A DNA stretch of 55,173 nucleotides from an uncultured Bacteroidota bacterium (GTDB taxonomy: Bacteria > Bacteroidota > Bacteroidia > Chitinophagales > Chitinophagaceae). The notes beneath the pieces were generated by a model. The model had not been told where the DNA came from and ran no database searches. It worked only from the letters and a program-made list of their open reading frames with translations. Both the position numbers and the translations under genes were made by a program. The DNA is taken from contig CAILLK010000094.1 of the NCBI GenBank assembly GCA_903835005.1, positions 1 through 55,173 on the forward strand. Reading direction: 5' to 3'. Positions 35,852-43,180 of this stretch are shown here, in pieces (the stretch's first letter is position 1; every line of letters starts with the position of its first letter).

Positions 35852-35888
35852 TTCGTCCGTGGCGGCAGATAAGACTTTTCTAATCCTG

Positions 35889-37325
35889 CTACTCCCCATA
35901 AACTACTTCAACTTCCTTTTCAAACTTCCTGAAATCAGTATCCAGTTGTGCTTTCAGTTTCTTTTTCACTGCGTCTTCTTTTATAAAACTATAGTCAATA
36001 CTGTTGTACACATAATGTTTGATGTCTTGGTAAGATACATATTTGTAGCGCCTGGCCAGCAGCTCAAACTGGTGTATCATATTGCTTCTCAAAATACCCG
36101 CATCATCGGATGAAATCACAATAGGCACCTTAAAATCCTTGTAAAGCTTAAAGGGATGATCATCGCCCTTCACCTTAAGTATAAACTCATTGCTATACAG
36201 GTTTATCTCAATAGCTACCTTATTATCGGCCATGTACTGCAGCAGTTCGTAAGGCTTCCTTTCATATGCCATATCTACCCCATGCCCTATCCTGCTTGCC
36301 CCGGCCACACGCACCGCTTCATTTATATGCCAGGTCAGCTCTTCCGGTTTCACAAGGCCAAGTGTCAGTTCACCTGCATGCATGGAGTATTTTACATCAG
36401 GATATTTGCTATGCAGGTACCGGAACATCTGCATATGCAGCCAATAATCCCGCATAGATACTTCACCATCCTCCGGCGCCACTATATTCACCCCTACTAC
36501 CAGCGAGCTTTTATCTGCCGACTCAAACGACAATACCATGTTCTTGAATATCGTTACCGGATCCCCTGCCCTGCTCACATAGTTCATATACCGCATGGTA
36601 AACGATTCATCATCAATGTGAAGGCGGCTATGCATTTGGGCTATCTGCTCATTATGTTCTGCAGCATAGGCACTGGCTTTATTATCTATAAAATATTTGT
36701 AGAGCTCATTCAGCAGCACAGTTGTATTGGCCTCATCGTGTATGCTCTGGTCATGCTCCAGCTGATTGAGAATAATATGATCATTCAGGTCGGGTATTTT
36801 TGACCGGATGCCGATAAACATGGTTTCTATATAACTGATATGCTCTGCCTTAGCCCGGTTTTTCAGTTCCAGAATACCTGTATCCAGCCTGCCCTGGGTT
36901 TCATTGGCAATTCCAAATGCGGCAAAAGTTTCGAAAAACTGCTTATCGCTCGGGTAGCTTACCCCGTTATAATCCTTCACACTCCATTTCTGCATCAGCA
37001 GTTGCTTATAGGTATCCAGCTTTTTGATTTTTGCCAGATCTGAAAACCGCGCCCAATCCTCATATCCGGTTTTAGGCGGAGCCTTTACCACTTCAAGGGT
37101 ATTTTTATTGATAAAATAATCCTGCGCAACCACATAACTGATATAAGTCTCGGCATATACCGATCCGCTGTAATGGTTGTGCAGATCGCCCCCTTTTGGC
37201 ATTTGCGAAAGGAAAGCAACCAGCTCCGCATCATTATTCCTGATCCGCTCAAAATACCGGTCTATCGATTGCGCATGTACCGAAAAAGAAATAAATGCCA
37301 GTATATAAGGCAGCAGTTTTCTCAT
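35889..37325 (-). CDS. Secreted adenosine deaminase family protein
   Basis: 478 residues. A signal peptide (MRKLLPYILAFISFSVHAQ) directs it out of the cytoplasm, unlike classical Add. Zinc ligands His49 and His51 are in DLHNHYSGS; YSMHAGE carries the next His, SRIGHGVDMAYE the catalytic His, and VISSDDAG the Asp pair. Larger than cytosolic enzymes because of an N-terminal extension and an insert around 60-230, more like extracellular ADA2/ADGF-type enzymes. Likely deaminates adenosine (or a related purine nucleoside) in the periplasm. Monocistronic as far as visible. Confidence 0.9.
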   Translation of the reverse strand: MRKLLPYILAFISFSVHAQSIDRYFERIRNNDAELVAFLSQMPKGGDLHNHYSGSVYAETYISYVVAQDYFINKNTLEVVKAPPKTGYEDWARFSDLAKIKKLDTYKQLLMQKWSVKDYNGVSYPSDKQFFETFAAFGIANETQGRLDTGILELKNRAKAEHISYIETMFIGIRSKIPDLNDHIILNQLEHDQSIHDEANTTVLLNELYKYFIDNKASAYAAEHNEQIAQMHSRLHIDDESFTMRYMNYVSRAGDPVTIFKNMVLSFESADKSSLVVGVNIVAPEDGEVSMRDYWLHMQMFRYLHSKYPDVKYSMHAGELTLGLVKPEELTWHINEAVRVAGASRIGHGVDMAYERKPYELLQYMADNKVAIEINLYSNEFILKVKGDDHPFKLYKDFKVPIVISSDDAGILRSNMIHQFELLARRYKYVSYQDIKHYVYNSIDYSFIKEDAVKKKLKAQLDTDFRKFEKEVEVVYGE

Positions 37326-37427
37326 GATTAAATTTATTTGGCACCAAATTACTCCTTATTGATAAAGAAGCAAATTAAGACTCATAATCGGGTAACTTAA
37401 GTTACCTTTAAACGGCGCTGCCCAGAC

Positions 37428-37460
37428 AAAAAAATCCCCTTCGCATCAGTTGCAAAGGGG
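37428..37460 (-). terminator. Terminator after the TPR protein gene
   Basis: On the minus strand CCCCTTTGCA (37460-37451) pairs with TGCGAAGGGG (37445-37436, one mismatch), followed by A and seven T (37434-37428). Confidence 0.8.
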
Positions 37461-37484
37461 AAAATATTTTATAGGGGGGTATTA

Positions 37485-38183
37485 TTAATTCAGCTCACCC
37501 AGCTTGGCCAGTTCCTTATCAATATCCCTTGCCTGCAGGCTTTTAGGGTATTCATCGCGGATACGCTTAAAGGCGGCCTTGGCTTCGTTGGCATTGTTGC
37601 CTGCTTCGTAAGCCAGGCCCAGGTGATACAGGTACAATGGGGTTACCAGGTTGTCCTTACCATCAGATGTTGCTTTCTTGAAGCTTTCTATTGCCTTGGC
37701 ATTATCACCGCTTTCCATATAGGCTTCGCCCAGCAAGCCCGCAGCCATATTGCCCAGCATGGTACCCTTGCCATCAAACTCTTTAAGTGACTTGATAGCA
37801 TTTTTAAAATCGCCCTGTTTCAGGAAGCAAACGCCTTCGTAGTAGTAAGCAAGATTGCCGGCAGCAGTGCCGCTGTATTTTTTAGTGATCTTGGTGAAAC
37901 CAGGATTTTTACCATCGCCGTTCAGCGCCATATTCAGCGAATCGGCAGCAAAAAACATCTGGGGATAAGAAAGCGCTGTAGCTGCTTTTTCTTCGTTGGG
38001 GGCCTTATATAATTTAGTATACACAAAATACAATACCACTACCGATACCACTACGGTACCCACAGTACTGATCATTTTCTTGTTTTTCTCATAAAACGCC
38101 TGCACCGACTCCATAGGATCGGATTCCTGTATCTGCTTTGAGGGTCTTTCTACTCCGGGTAGGTTTCTTGCTGAATTTGCCAT
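37485..38183 (-). CDS. Membrane-anchored tetratricopeptide repeat protein
   Basis: 232 residues. A short cytoplasmic N-terminus (with KQIQESDPMESVQAFYEKNKK) precedes one membrane helix (about 38-58, ISTVGTVVVSVVVLYFVYTKLY), and the rest is a TPR solenoid (AYYYEGVCFLKQGDFKNAIKSLKEF; LGEAYMESGDNAKAIESFKKA; LGLAYEAGNNANEAKAAFKRI). The layout resembles YfgM/TolA-Q-r helper type proteins (TPR_21-like), which assist periplasmic protein folding, but equivalence is unproven. Located 131 bp behind pdhA on the same strand, with a hairpin repeat pair between; ends at a strong terminator. Confidence 0.85.
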   Translation of the reverse strand: MANSARNLPGVERPSKQIQESDPMESVQAFYEKNKKMISTVGTVVVSVVVLYFVYTKLYKAPNEEKAATALSYPQMFFAADSLNMALNGDGKNPGFTKITKKYSGTAAGNLAYYYEGVCFLKQGDFKNAIKSLKEFDGKGTMLGNMAAGLLGEAYMESGDNAKAIESFKKATSDGKDNLVTPLYLYHLGLAYEAGNNANEAKAAFKRIRDEYPKSLQARDIDKELAKLGELN

Positions 38184-38196
38184 GATTTGAATTTTA

Positions 38197-38312
38197 AAAA
38201 CCCCAACCCCTAAAGGGGCTTTCCATATTGAGGTTGTTATTTTTTTGGTTTTTTATGTTTATTAAAAATATTATTCTGGTTGCTTGCAGAAGCCCTTTCA
38301 GGGGTCTGGGGT
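38197..38312. repeat. Inverted pair of the AAACCCCA-CCCCT-AAGGGG repeat
   Basis: AACCCCAACCCCTAAAGGGG plus CTTT (from about 38199) is mirrored by AAAGGG-type sequence at 38287-38313 (GAAGCCCTTTCAGGGGTCTG plus GGGT), which read in reverse gives ACCCCAGACCCCTGAAAGGG. The arms enclose about 65 bp of AT-rich DNA between pdhA and the TPR gene. A similar pair is at 52246-52391. Confidence 0.7.
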
Positions 38313-38314
38313 TT

Positions 38315-39307
38315 CTAATCAGTTATAAACGGATAATCTTTATCGGCATATATGTCTTTATACAACTCATTGTCATCCGGATACGGGCTTTCTTCTGCAA
38401 ACTTCACTGCCTCTTCCACTTCCATTTTCACCTTTTCGTTGATCATTTCTATCTGCTCAGCGGTTGCAAAGTCATTTTCCGTTATCGTTTTCAGCACCTG
38501 GTTTATTGGGTCGCGCTCTTTATACTCTTCCAGTTCTTCCTTGGTGCGGTACTTGGCCGGGTCGCTCATAGAGTGGCCACGGTAGCGATAAGTTTTTATT
38601 TCCAGGAAGGTAGGCCCTCCACCCTCTCTGGCACGCCTCACGGCTCTTTCTATGCCCTTATGCACCTCTTCGCAGCTCATACCATCCACGCTGTCGCCTG
38701 GCATATCGTAGGCATCGGCAAGACGGTATATATCCAGCACCTTCGAGGTACGCTCTACCGAGGTACCCATGGCATAGAAGTTGTTCTCACACACAAATAC
38801 CACCGGTAGCTGCCACAGCACCGCCATATTGAAAGCCTCGTGCAGTATGCCCTGCCTTGCAGCGCCATCGCCAAACATACAGATGGTGGCCCTGTCGGTA
38901 CCCTGGTATTGCTCGGCAAAAGCTATGCCGGCACCCAGGCCTATCTGTCCGCCCACAATGCCATGGCCGCCAAAAAACCTTTTCTCCTTCGAAAAAAAGT
39001 GCATACTGCCGCCCTTGCCCTTAGTGCAGCCGGTGGCTTTACCATAAAGTTCGGCCATGCACTCCTTGGCGCTTATGCCCTTGGCAATAGCCAGGCCATG
39101 ATCGCGGTAGGCGGTAATGAGGTTATCATCATCGCGCAGCGAGGTCATCATTCCTGCGGCAATCGCTTCCTGCCCTATATACAAATGGCAAAACCCGCGG
39201 ATTTTCTGCATACCATATAGTTGCCCGGCCTTTTCTTCAAAACGGCGGAGCAATAACATGATCTCATACCAATACAAATATGTTTCCTTACCAAAAGGTG
39301 TATGCAC
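38315..39307 (-). CDS. pdhA: Pyruvate dehydrogenase E1 component, alpha subunit
   Basis: 330 residues; opens with GTG at 39307 because an in-frame TAA lies four codons upstream and the residues YLYWYEIMLLLRRFEEKAGQ belong to the conserved N-terminus. Thiamine-diphosphate motif GDGAARQGILHEAFNMA...ENN and the phosphorylation-loop-like YRYRGHSMSDPAKYR are present. With the beta subunit it decarboxylates pyruvate and acetylates lipoyl-E2, feeding acetyl-CoA into the TCA cycle. The beta and E2 genes are not beside it. Other 2-oxo acid substrates are possible but the match to PdhA is close. Divergent from recF across a 50-bp shared promoter region. Confidence 0.94.
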   Translation of the reverse strand: MHTPFGKETYLYWYEIMLLLRRFEEKAGQLYGMQKIRGFCHLYIGQEAIAAGMMTSLRDDDNLITAYRDHGLAIAKGISAKECMAELYGKATGCTKGKGGSMHFFSKEKRFFGGHGIVGGQIGLGAGIAFAEQYQGTDRATICMFGDGAARQGILHEAFNMAVLWQLPVVFVCENNFYAMGTSVERTSKVLDIYRLADAYDMPGDSVDGMSCEEVHKGIERAVRRAREGGGPTFLEIKTYRYRGHSMSDPAKYRTKEELEEYKERDPINQVLKTITENDFATAEQIEMINEKVKMEVEEAVKFAEESPYPDDNELYKDIYADKDYPFITD

Positions 39308-39314
39308 TATTGCT

Positions 39315-39322
39315 TAATTTTG
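39315..39322 (+). promoter_or_regulatory. -7 box of recF in the pdhA-recF divergent region
   Basis: TAATTTTG matches TAnnTTTG exactly. On the opposite strand TAAATTCG (39325-39332, one mismatch) may serve pdhA, so the two promoters nearly overlap. Confidence 0.5.
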
Positions 39323-39359
39323 TGCGAATTTATAAAAACTTTTGTTTCTTTCCCCGGCT

Positions 39360-40436
39360 TTGAACAGTTTAAATAAAATATCTTTAATCCAATTCAGGAA
39401 TTATTCCTCCGGTTCCTTCGAATTCAGCGCCCCCGTTACCTGTATTACAGGTGCCAACGGCAGTGGCAAAACCAATCTGCTCGATGCGGTGTATTACCTC
39501 TGCTACACAAAGAGTTACTTCACTGCCTACCAGCAAAACAGCGTGCAGACAGGCATGGAAGGCTTCCGGGTCACCGGCGGCTTCCTGCGGCAGGGACAGG
39601 AGGAAACCATAAGCTGCAAATGGAAGGCCGGAAAAAAAGAAATTTTCAGGAATAATGTGGAATATGAAAAATTAACAGACCATATAGGTATATATTCCGC
39701 CGTAATGATCGCCCCCGACGATACCGAACTCATAAACGGAAGCAGCGAACTGCGCCGCAAATGGGCCGACAGCATCCTGGGCCAGGCCGATAAAAACTAC
39801 CTGGAGCGCCTGATGCGCTACCAGAAAATACTGCTGCAGCGCAATGCATGGCTCAAAAACCAGTTTACCCAACCCACTACCGACCGCACCGAACTGGAAT
39901 ACTATAATGCCGGACTGGCTGCCGATGGCGCCTATATATATGAGCAGCGCAAAGCCTTTCTGCACCAGTTTCTGCCCCTGCTCAACGATTATTACCACCG
40001 CCTCTCGGGCGGCAAAGAACCACTGGCGGTAAGCTATACCAGCGACCTGCAGCTAAAACCCCTGGCCGACTGGCTGGACCAGAACCTGCAAAACGACCTC
40101 CGCTTCCAGCGTACCCTGCGGGGCATACATAAAGACGACTGGGACTTCCGCCTCAATGACCTGCAACTGAAACAATTCGGATCTCAGGGACAAAAGAAAA
40201 GCTTCCTGTTTGCCCTCAAGCTGGCCCAGTATGCCTACCTGAGCAAGGTACTTGGCCACCTGCCCATCCTGCTGCTCGATGATATTTTCGAGAAACTGGA
40301 CCAGAACCGCATGGAAGCCCTCCTCAAAATCATCCGTGGCGAAGGTTTCGGACAGGTTATCCTCACCGATACCCACCCCGACCGCATCAGGCAGGCTTTT
40401 GGCGAAGGTGCTGAGGTGGGGTTTATTTATTTGTAG
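39360..40436 (+). CDS. recF: DNA replication and repair protein RecF
   Basis: 358 residues from a TTG at 39360, which puts KISLIQFRNY at the usual RecF N-terminal distance; the longer frame from TTG 39342 adds six unlikely residues. Walker A is GANGSGKTN (31-39), the ABC signature lies in FGSQGQKKSFLFALKLAQ, and Walker B is PILLLDDIFEKLD. RecF is an SMC-like ATPase that loads RecA at single-strand gaps with RecO and RecR. Not next to dnaN or gyrB here. Downstream 40437-40709 shows no gene. Confidence 0.95.
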   Translation: MNSLNKISLIQFRNYSSGSFEFSAPVTCITGANGSGKTNLLDAVYYLCYTKSYFTAYQQNSVQTGMEGFRVTGGFLRQGQEETISCKWKAGKKEIFRNNVEYEKLTDHIGIYSAVMIAPDDTELINGSSELRRKWADSILGQADKNYLERLMRYQKILLQRNAWLKNQFTQPTTDRTELEYYNAGLAADGAYIYEQRKAFLHQFLPLLNDYYHRLSGGKEPLAVSYTSDLQLKPLADWLDQNLQNDLRFQRTLRGIHKDDWDFRLNDLQLKQFGSQGQKKSFLFALKLAQYAYLSKVLGHLPILLLDDIFEKLDQNRMEALLKIIRGEGFGQVILTDTHPDRIRQAFGEGAEVGFIYL

Positions 40437-40709
40437 GTTGAGCAGGAAAAAATTGTTGTCCGGGCTTAGTTGCTGCTATCGGGCTGAAGTGGCGATTGCA
40501 CCATTCAAGTGCGGATATCTATAAAGCTTGCCTGTTATTCTATATAAAAAAACTATCCCAACCACCAATGCTGAAAGGAAGTTATTTCGCAAATTCCCAC
40601 TTACCCGAACGGATTAATCTGGACGGGCTTGCCGCGTAGCCTTGTCTCCCTTATCGGCAATTCTTGCAAAAAACAGAAAAAATAATTCCAAACCTATAAC
40701 GTTAGGCGT

Positions 40710-40717
40710 TACCTTTG
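40710..40717 (+). promoter_or_regulatory. -7 box of higBA, predicted leaderless
   Basis: TACCTTTG matches TAnnTTTG and ends 4 bp before the ATG at 40721. With the -7 spacing seen elsewhere the transcript would begin at or next to the A of the start codon. Confidence 0.6.
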
Positions 40718-40720
40718 CTT

Positions 40721-40999
40721 ATGATCAGGAGTATTCAGCATAAAGGTTTGCGGCTGCTTTGGACTAAGAACGATCCATCAAAATTGCCGCCGGCCCATGT
40801 TGTAAAGATCAGAGGTTTATTAACTTATTTGAATAAGGCAACCATTATTACAGACATGGATCTTCCAGGCGCTGATTTGCATCCTTTGAAAGGCAGTTTG
40901 AAAGGCTTTTGGTCTCTAACAGTTACAGCAAATTATCGCCTGATATTTGAATTCAGAGATGGGGATGCATACCTGGTAGATTATTTGGATTATCATTAA
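40721..40999 (+). CDS. higB: HigB-type RelE-superfamily toxin
   Basis: 92 residues from ATG 40721 (the upstream TTG at 40715 lies inside the -7 box). MIRSIQHKGLRLLW, the middle LPGADLHPLKGSLKGFWSL and C-terminal NYRLIFEF...VDYLDYH are classic HigB features. The toxin cleaves mRNA on the ribosome; HigA follows 12 bp later and should block it. Gene order toxin-first is typical of higBA. Probably an intact module. Confidence 0.93.
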   Translation: MIRSIQHKGLRLLWTKNDPSKLPPAHVVKIRGLLTYLNKATIITDMDLPGADLHPLKGSLKGFWSLTVTANYRLIFEFRDGDAYLVDYLDYH

Positions 41000-41011
41000 A
41001 AAAGAAATTGT

Positions 41012-41320
41012 ATGCAGAAACGTGAAATGCCACCGGTACATCCCGGCGAAATATTAAAAACCCTATTCATGGATGAATTGGGTATAGGAGTCAAACAATT
41101 GGCACAGAATCTTGATGTTACTCCTAAAACCGTTTCAGCGCTGGTCAATGGCCATCAGGGTATCAGTGTTGAAATGGCTTTACGCCTGTCTAAGGCATTA
41201 GGTACAAGCAGCGATATCTGGATTAATCTACAGAAAGATTTCGATCTCTGGAAAGCCCGTAATTTAGTAAACCTCGACAATGTGCGTATAATTATTCAGC
41301 CCAAGAAAAATGCCGCCTGA
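41012..41320 (+). CDS. higA: HigA-type antitoxin, HTH_XRE family
   Basis: 102 residues. PPVHPGEILKTLFMDELGI is the HigA-typical N-terminus; the helix-turn-helix spans about 22-60 (VKQLAQNLDVTPKTVSALVNG), followed by MALRLSKALGTSSDIWINLQKDFDLWKA. It binds HigB and represses the higBA promoter. Second gene of the operon after higB. Confidence 0.94.
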   Translation: MQKREMPPVHPGEILKTLFMDELGIGVKQLAQNLDVTPKTVSALVNGHQGISVEMALRLSKALGTSSDIWINLQKDFDLWKARNLVNLDNVRIIIQPKKNAA

Positions 41321-41658
41321 TTTGCATTTGGCTCCCACTGGCACGACTGCTGCAGCCAAGCCATGTTTTTTCATATGTTTTCATAAATTAAAAAAATGAT
41401 GTTCTTCCATATTTTCCGACGGGAATCCGGAAGTGCAGATATAACCCCTTCTCCGAAGGCATTCAAATAACCACAACTGAAAGCCAACGCTGCTAAAGTC
41501 TCGTCTTGGACAGCTCAGCAGCAAGGTACTGTGTACCATCTCCCCGCTACCCGAAAGGCTAGTCTACAGACTGCACCTGACGCTTTTCTTAGTTTTTTTA
41601 CAAACCAGAACTACAGGTCCGGTGGCTTTTTCAGATACGGTTTTTATAAATATTTTAC
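41321..41658. other. Gene-free spacer
   Basis: No gene or recognisable repeat in this stretch between higA and the frameshifted kinase-like gene. Confidence 0.4.
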
Positions 41659-41666
41659 TACTTTTG
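41659..41666 (+). promoter_or_regulatory. -7 box of the frameshifted kinase-like gene
   Basis: TACTTTTG matches TAnnTTTG and ends 17 bp before ATG 41683, the same spacing as at several other genes here; it supports 41683 rather than 41673 as the start. Confidence 0.6.
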
Positions 41667-41682
41667 CTTTAAATGCTTCCAG

Positions 41683-42230
41683 ATGATACCAGATGCAAAA
41701 TTGAAAATATCGTTGCAGGAGTTATCCTTGAAGGGGGCACAGATTCTTGCACAGCAATCCGAAATTCATTATGCAGCCGCTTTGCAACAAGTAGAATGGG
41801 TAAAGCAAATTTCGAAAGTAGCGCAATCATTAAAAAAGAGCAGGAACTTTTCATAGAAGCTTATTGCGATACACACGGATTTTGGTTGCAGCATCATCCG
41901 GCGGAAAACCGGTATCTTACGCGTGGAGGGGAAGACAGAATTTACCTTGACAATGATAACAGGCATGTAATAAAGCTTAACGATGCTATATACTATGCTA
42001 CCTGGCTCGAGTTTCTGAACAGCATACTGCTGCATAATCTGATATTCACCAACACATCTTACCGGTTGCTGGGCTTTATAAAACAAGATGATATTTTGTA
42101 TGCCGCATTGGAGCAGGTATTCGTTATTGCAAGCGCACAAGCAGAGCTTTACGATATTAAGAAATTTCTGGATTTTAATGAATTTGAGAACATCCGAAGA
42201 AACGACTTTGCAAACAGGTGGCTCACATGA
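41683..42230 (+). pseudogene. Polyvalent-protein kinase-like gene interrupted by a -1 frameshift
   Basis: From ATG 41683 the frame reads MIPDAKLKISLQELSLKG and AQILAQQSEIHYAAALQQ up to VAQSLKK, then hits TAG at 41854-41856. At the run of six A (41832-41837) a shift of -1 leads straight into EQELFIEAYCDTHGFWLQHH and on to GGEDRIYL...VIKLNDA, then HNLIFTNTSYRLLGF, ending at 42230, about 182 residues joined. The joined product resembles the kinase-like domain of phage and plasmid polyvalent proteins (strand-Lys-strand ATP-site pattern, HN-x-LF). The glycine-rich-loop and Lys are visible but a full catalytic lobe is not. It is a real mutation, a sequencing error in a homopolymer, or a programmed shift. 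Confidence 0.65.
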
Positions 42231-42308
42231 AACTTAAGATTCATCACAGACTTAGATGATCTCTGACCGCAGACTTTGATACAAATGATACAAACCTATT
42301 CTGAATAA

Positions 42309-42521
42309 TTATGCAAAAACCATCACTTCACTTTCTGTTCGTGCAGGGGGTATACTTATTCCTTCTTCTTTTAAACCTTCCAGGTGAAACTGAATAGCTT
42401 CATACATATTTTTTTCAACTTCTTTTTTAGTTCTGCCTGTTGCTACACAACCGTCTAAATCCGGGCTATATGAACTGAAACCGGTCTTGGTTTTTTCTAT
42501 GATTACTAAGAATTTATTCAT
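42309..42521 (-). CDS. hicB: HicB-type antitoxin
   Basis: 70 residues. KFLVIIEKTKTGFSSYSPDL and DGCVATGRTKKEVEKNMYEA are the HicB degraded-RNase-H-like fold; it ends RTESEVMVFA without a DNA-binding domain, as in short HicB proteins. It neutralises the HicA mRNA interferase encoded 10 bp upstream. Confidence 0.92.
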   Translation of the reverse strand: MNKFLVIIEKTKTGFSSYSPDLDGCVATGRTKKEVEKNMYEAIQFHLEGLKEEGISIPPARTESEVMVFA

Positions 42522-42531
42522 TGTATGGCGG

Positions 42532-42711
42532 TTATAATTGTGCTTGTTTTAAAATGCTGGCTATTGTTCCTTTTGCAATATCATCTGAAAGTTTATGATT
42601 AGCAATGGTAACCAACCCCTTTTTCGCAGGATGCTTAAACTGCATATGGCTCCCTTTTTGCCTTACCAAATACCAACCATCATTTTCAATGATTTTTATG
42701 GCTTCTCCCAC
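42532..42711 (-). CDS. hicA: HicA-type toxin (short gene, unusual start)
   Basis: About 59 residues: GEAIKIIENDGWYLVRQKGSH, then MQFKHPAKKGLVTIANH, ending ILKQAQL. This is the dsRBD-like HicA fold with catalytic His in GSHMQF. HicA is an mRNA interferase. Homologues usually begin Met-Lys-Val; here the codon at that place (42715-42717) is ATT, so I used GTG 42711, two codons in. Translation may begin at ATT, GTG or an upstream CTG. Precedes hicB by 10 bp. Confidence 0.8.
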   Translation of the reverse strand: MGEAIKIIENDGWYLVRQKGSHMQFKHPAKKGLVTIANHKLSDDIAKGTIASILKQAQL

Positions 42712-42746
42712 TTTAATGTATTCATTCAGATTTCGGCAGCGGTACG

Positions 42747-42754
42747 TAAAGATA
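42747..42754 (-). promoter_or_regulatory. Possible -7 box of hicAB
   Basis: Minus-strand TATCTTTA, one mismatch to TAnnTTTG, about 36 bp before the hicA start; the same octamer appears at 26333-26340. Confidence 0.35.
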
Positions 42755-42789
42755 GGGAATATTCAAGATGCTCATACTACCATTGTAAT

Positions 42790-43168
42790 GTAACCCAACT
42801 TATCTAAGGTTATAAAAAAAATGGATACTGATTTAAGCTCCCTTCGTCCCGCCATGCCGAAGCATACCGCTTTCGAATCATAAATAGGTTCCACTATAGC
42901 CAAGTTTCCCCACTTGTCTCAGCAGCTTTCTCTCAGTAGCCAGGCCATTTTGTTCGCAAGCAGAAGACACTACGCATTAAGGCATTGTAGCTGAGTATAG
43001 GTTTATTCAATTCCAACCTCACCAACCATCATATCGAATCAAATGAAAAACAGAGACTCCCCTACAAAACAAAATGTTTCTGTATACATGAAAATACTTA
43101 CTTAAAGACCCTAGCCAAGGATAACAAGGAACCGGCGATTTCAACGGAAGGGGTCAACGGTTTTCCTT
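42790..43168. other. Gene-free spacer between hicA and the FAD oxidase gene
   Basis: No gene, repeat or RNA structure recognised in this 380-bp stretch. Confidence 0.4.
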
Positions 43169-43176
43169 TACCTTTG
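43169..43176 (+). promoter_or_regulatory. -7 box of the FAD oxidase gene, predicted leaderless
   Basis: TACCTTTG, identical to the higB box, ends 5 bp before ATG 43181, so the transcript should start at or within a base or two of the ATG. Confidence 0.55.
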
Positions 43177-43180
43177 CGCT

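Noticed and set aside
37470..40436. Replication origin near recF
   Set aside because: recF here has no dnaA, dnaN or gyrB neighbours and no DnaA-box cluster was seen; scattered recF is common in Bacteroidota.
41832..41838. Proven programmed ribosomal frameshift
   Set aside because: The A-AAA-AAG phase follows automatically from loss of one A in a seven-A run, and no stimulatory hairpin or internal Shine-Dalgarno was identified, so a mutation or read error is at least as likely.
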